From Tridacna crocea (lineage: Eukaryota > Mollusca > Bivalvia > Cardiida > Cardiidae), in assembly GCA_943736015.1 (NCBI GenBank), contig OX031056.1:71079277-71143276 (forward strand): 64,000 bases of DNA, read 5' to 3'. Shown piece by piece: positions 63,715-64,000 of the stretch. Below the pieces are notes generated by a model, which had not been told where the DNA came from, made no database searches, and saw only the letters and a program-made list of their open reading frames with translations. The position numbers and the translations under genes were made by a program. How positions within the stretch are numbered: position 1 is the first letter of the stretch; each line of letters begins with the position of its first letter.

Positions 63715-64000
63715 AGTAAAATATTGGAAGCAAGTGGAACATATTCATTGTGGTCAAACGGAGCGGTTTCTATAAAACTTTTTCTACTTTTGTCTCATTT
63801 TTTCCCCATCCAATTTTTAAAATCTGTCGGATTTTTTTTTTGTGCGTGTGTGTGTGTGTAGTGTCGTGCACTTCACGTTGGATAACCGGAAACATATCAT
63901 AATTTTTATAAAAACGCCATAAGATGCCTTGGTTCTTTTTTACGTTTTGCACACAACACCAGAGCTCAGTTCAACATCTTTTCTTAAAAACGTTTTCGGC
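63715..64000. other. No gene recognised; (GT)n at 63842-63859
   Basis: T-rich sequence with a short GT microsatellite. Nothing else supported up to the window edge. Confidence 0.4.

Noticed and set aside
63513-63719. Recurrent 60-90-residue frames of the type TPLRKKPFENIVGKGENAGN in many places
   Set aside because: All lie across family A elements and follow from the similarity of the copies. Frames run through the palindrome on both strands, have no start context, and break in most copies. Not a protein family.

Overview
This is AT-rich animal nuclear DNA crowded with short mobile elements. It looks like a bivalve mollusc, probably a heterodont. The evidence is an intronless Toll-like receptor with two LRR-CT modules, tRNA-derived SINEs of the kind known from molluscs, and GC-rich snapback elements that I associate with bivalve genomes. 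The species is inferred and was not checked.

Host genes are few. Positions 1-95 hold the last 31 codons of a Toll-like receptor (TLR) paralogue. A second, nearly complete TLR lies at 4419-6573 on the plus strand: signal anchor, LRRs, LRR-CT, LRR-NT, LRRs, LRR-CT, transmembrane helix, TIR. Its TIR domain is split by a one-base frame change in a run of eight T. Its last codons and stop lie inside a transposon end, so the window starts in a tandem TLR cluster. On the minus strand, 17672-17580 and 15187-13787 form a two-exon gene joined in phase. It encodes about 497 residues with a polybasic N-terminus, a seven-cysteine cluster and a long disordered acidic tail with three YxN motifs; I do not recognise the family. 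A weak candidate exon lies at 27984-28077. No confident coding sequence was found from about 17.7 kb to the right edge.

The rest is mostly repeats. The dominant class is a set of roughly 230-bp elements that start TTAACCC and end GGGTTAA, as in piggyBac-like non-autonomous elements. Each carries a near-perfect central palindrome. I labelled these families A (about 40 copies), B (5 copies, plus one A/B intermediate) and C (about 18 full or partial hairpins). They often sit end to end and share one TTAA. Other families are D (80-bp hairpins, 5 copies), E (palindrome with CCAAT, 5), F (255 bp with two GC-rich hairpins, 3), G (4), H (8 or so), I (2), J (2), K (3), L (3), M (2), P (3) and Q (2). 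There are also several tRNA-derived SINEs, a scrambled mariner remnant (18776-19233) with a recognisable transposase start, a 509-bp unit in tandem at 60617-61634 with CRE and YY1-type motifs, and many mini- and microsatellites. Family letters are mine, for this window only. I recognised no retrovirus-like, Polinton-like or LINE coding remnant.
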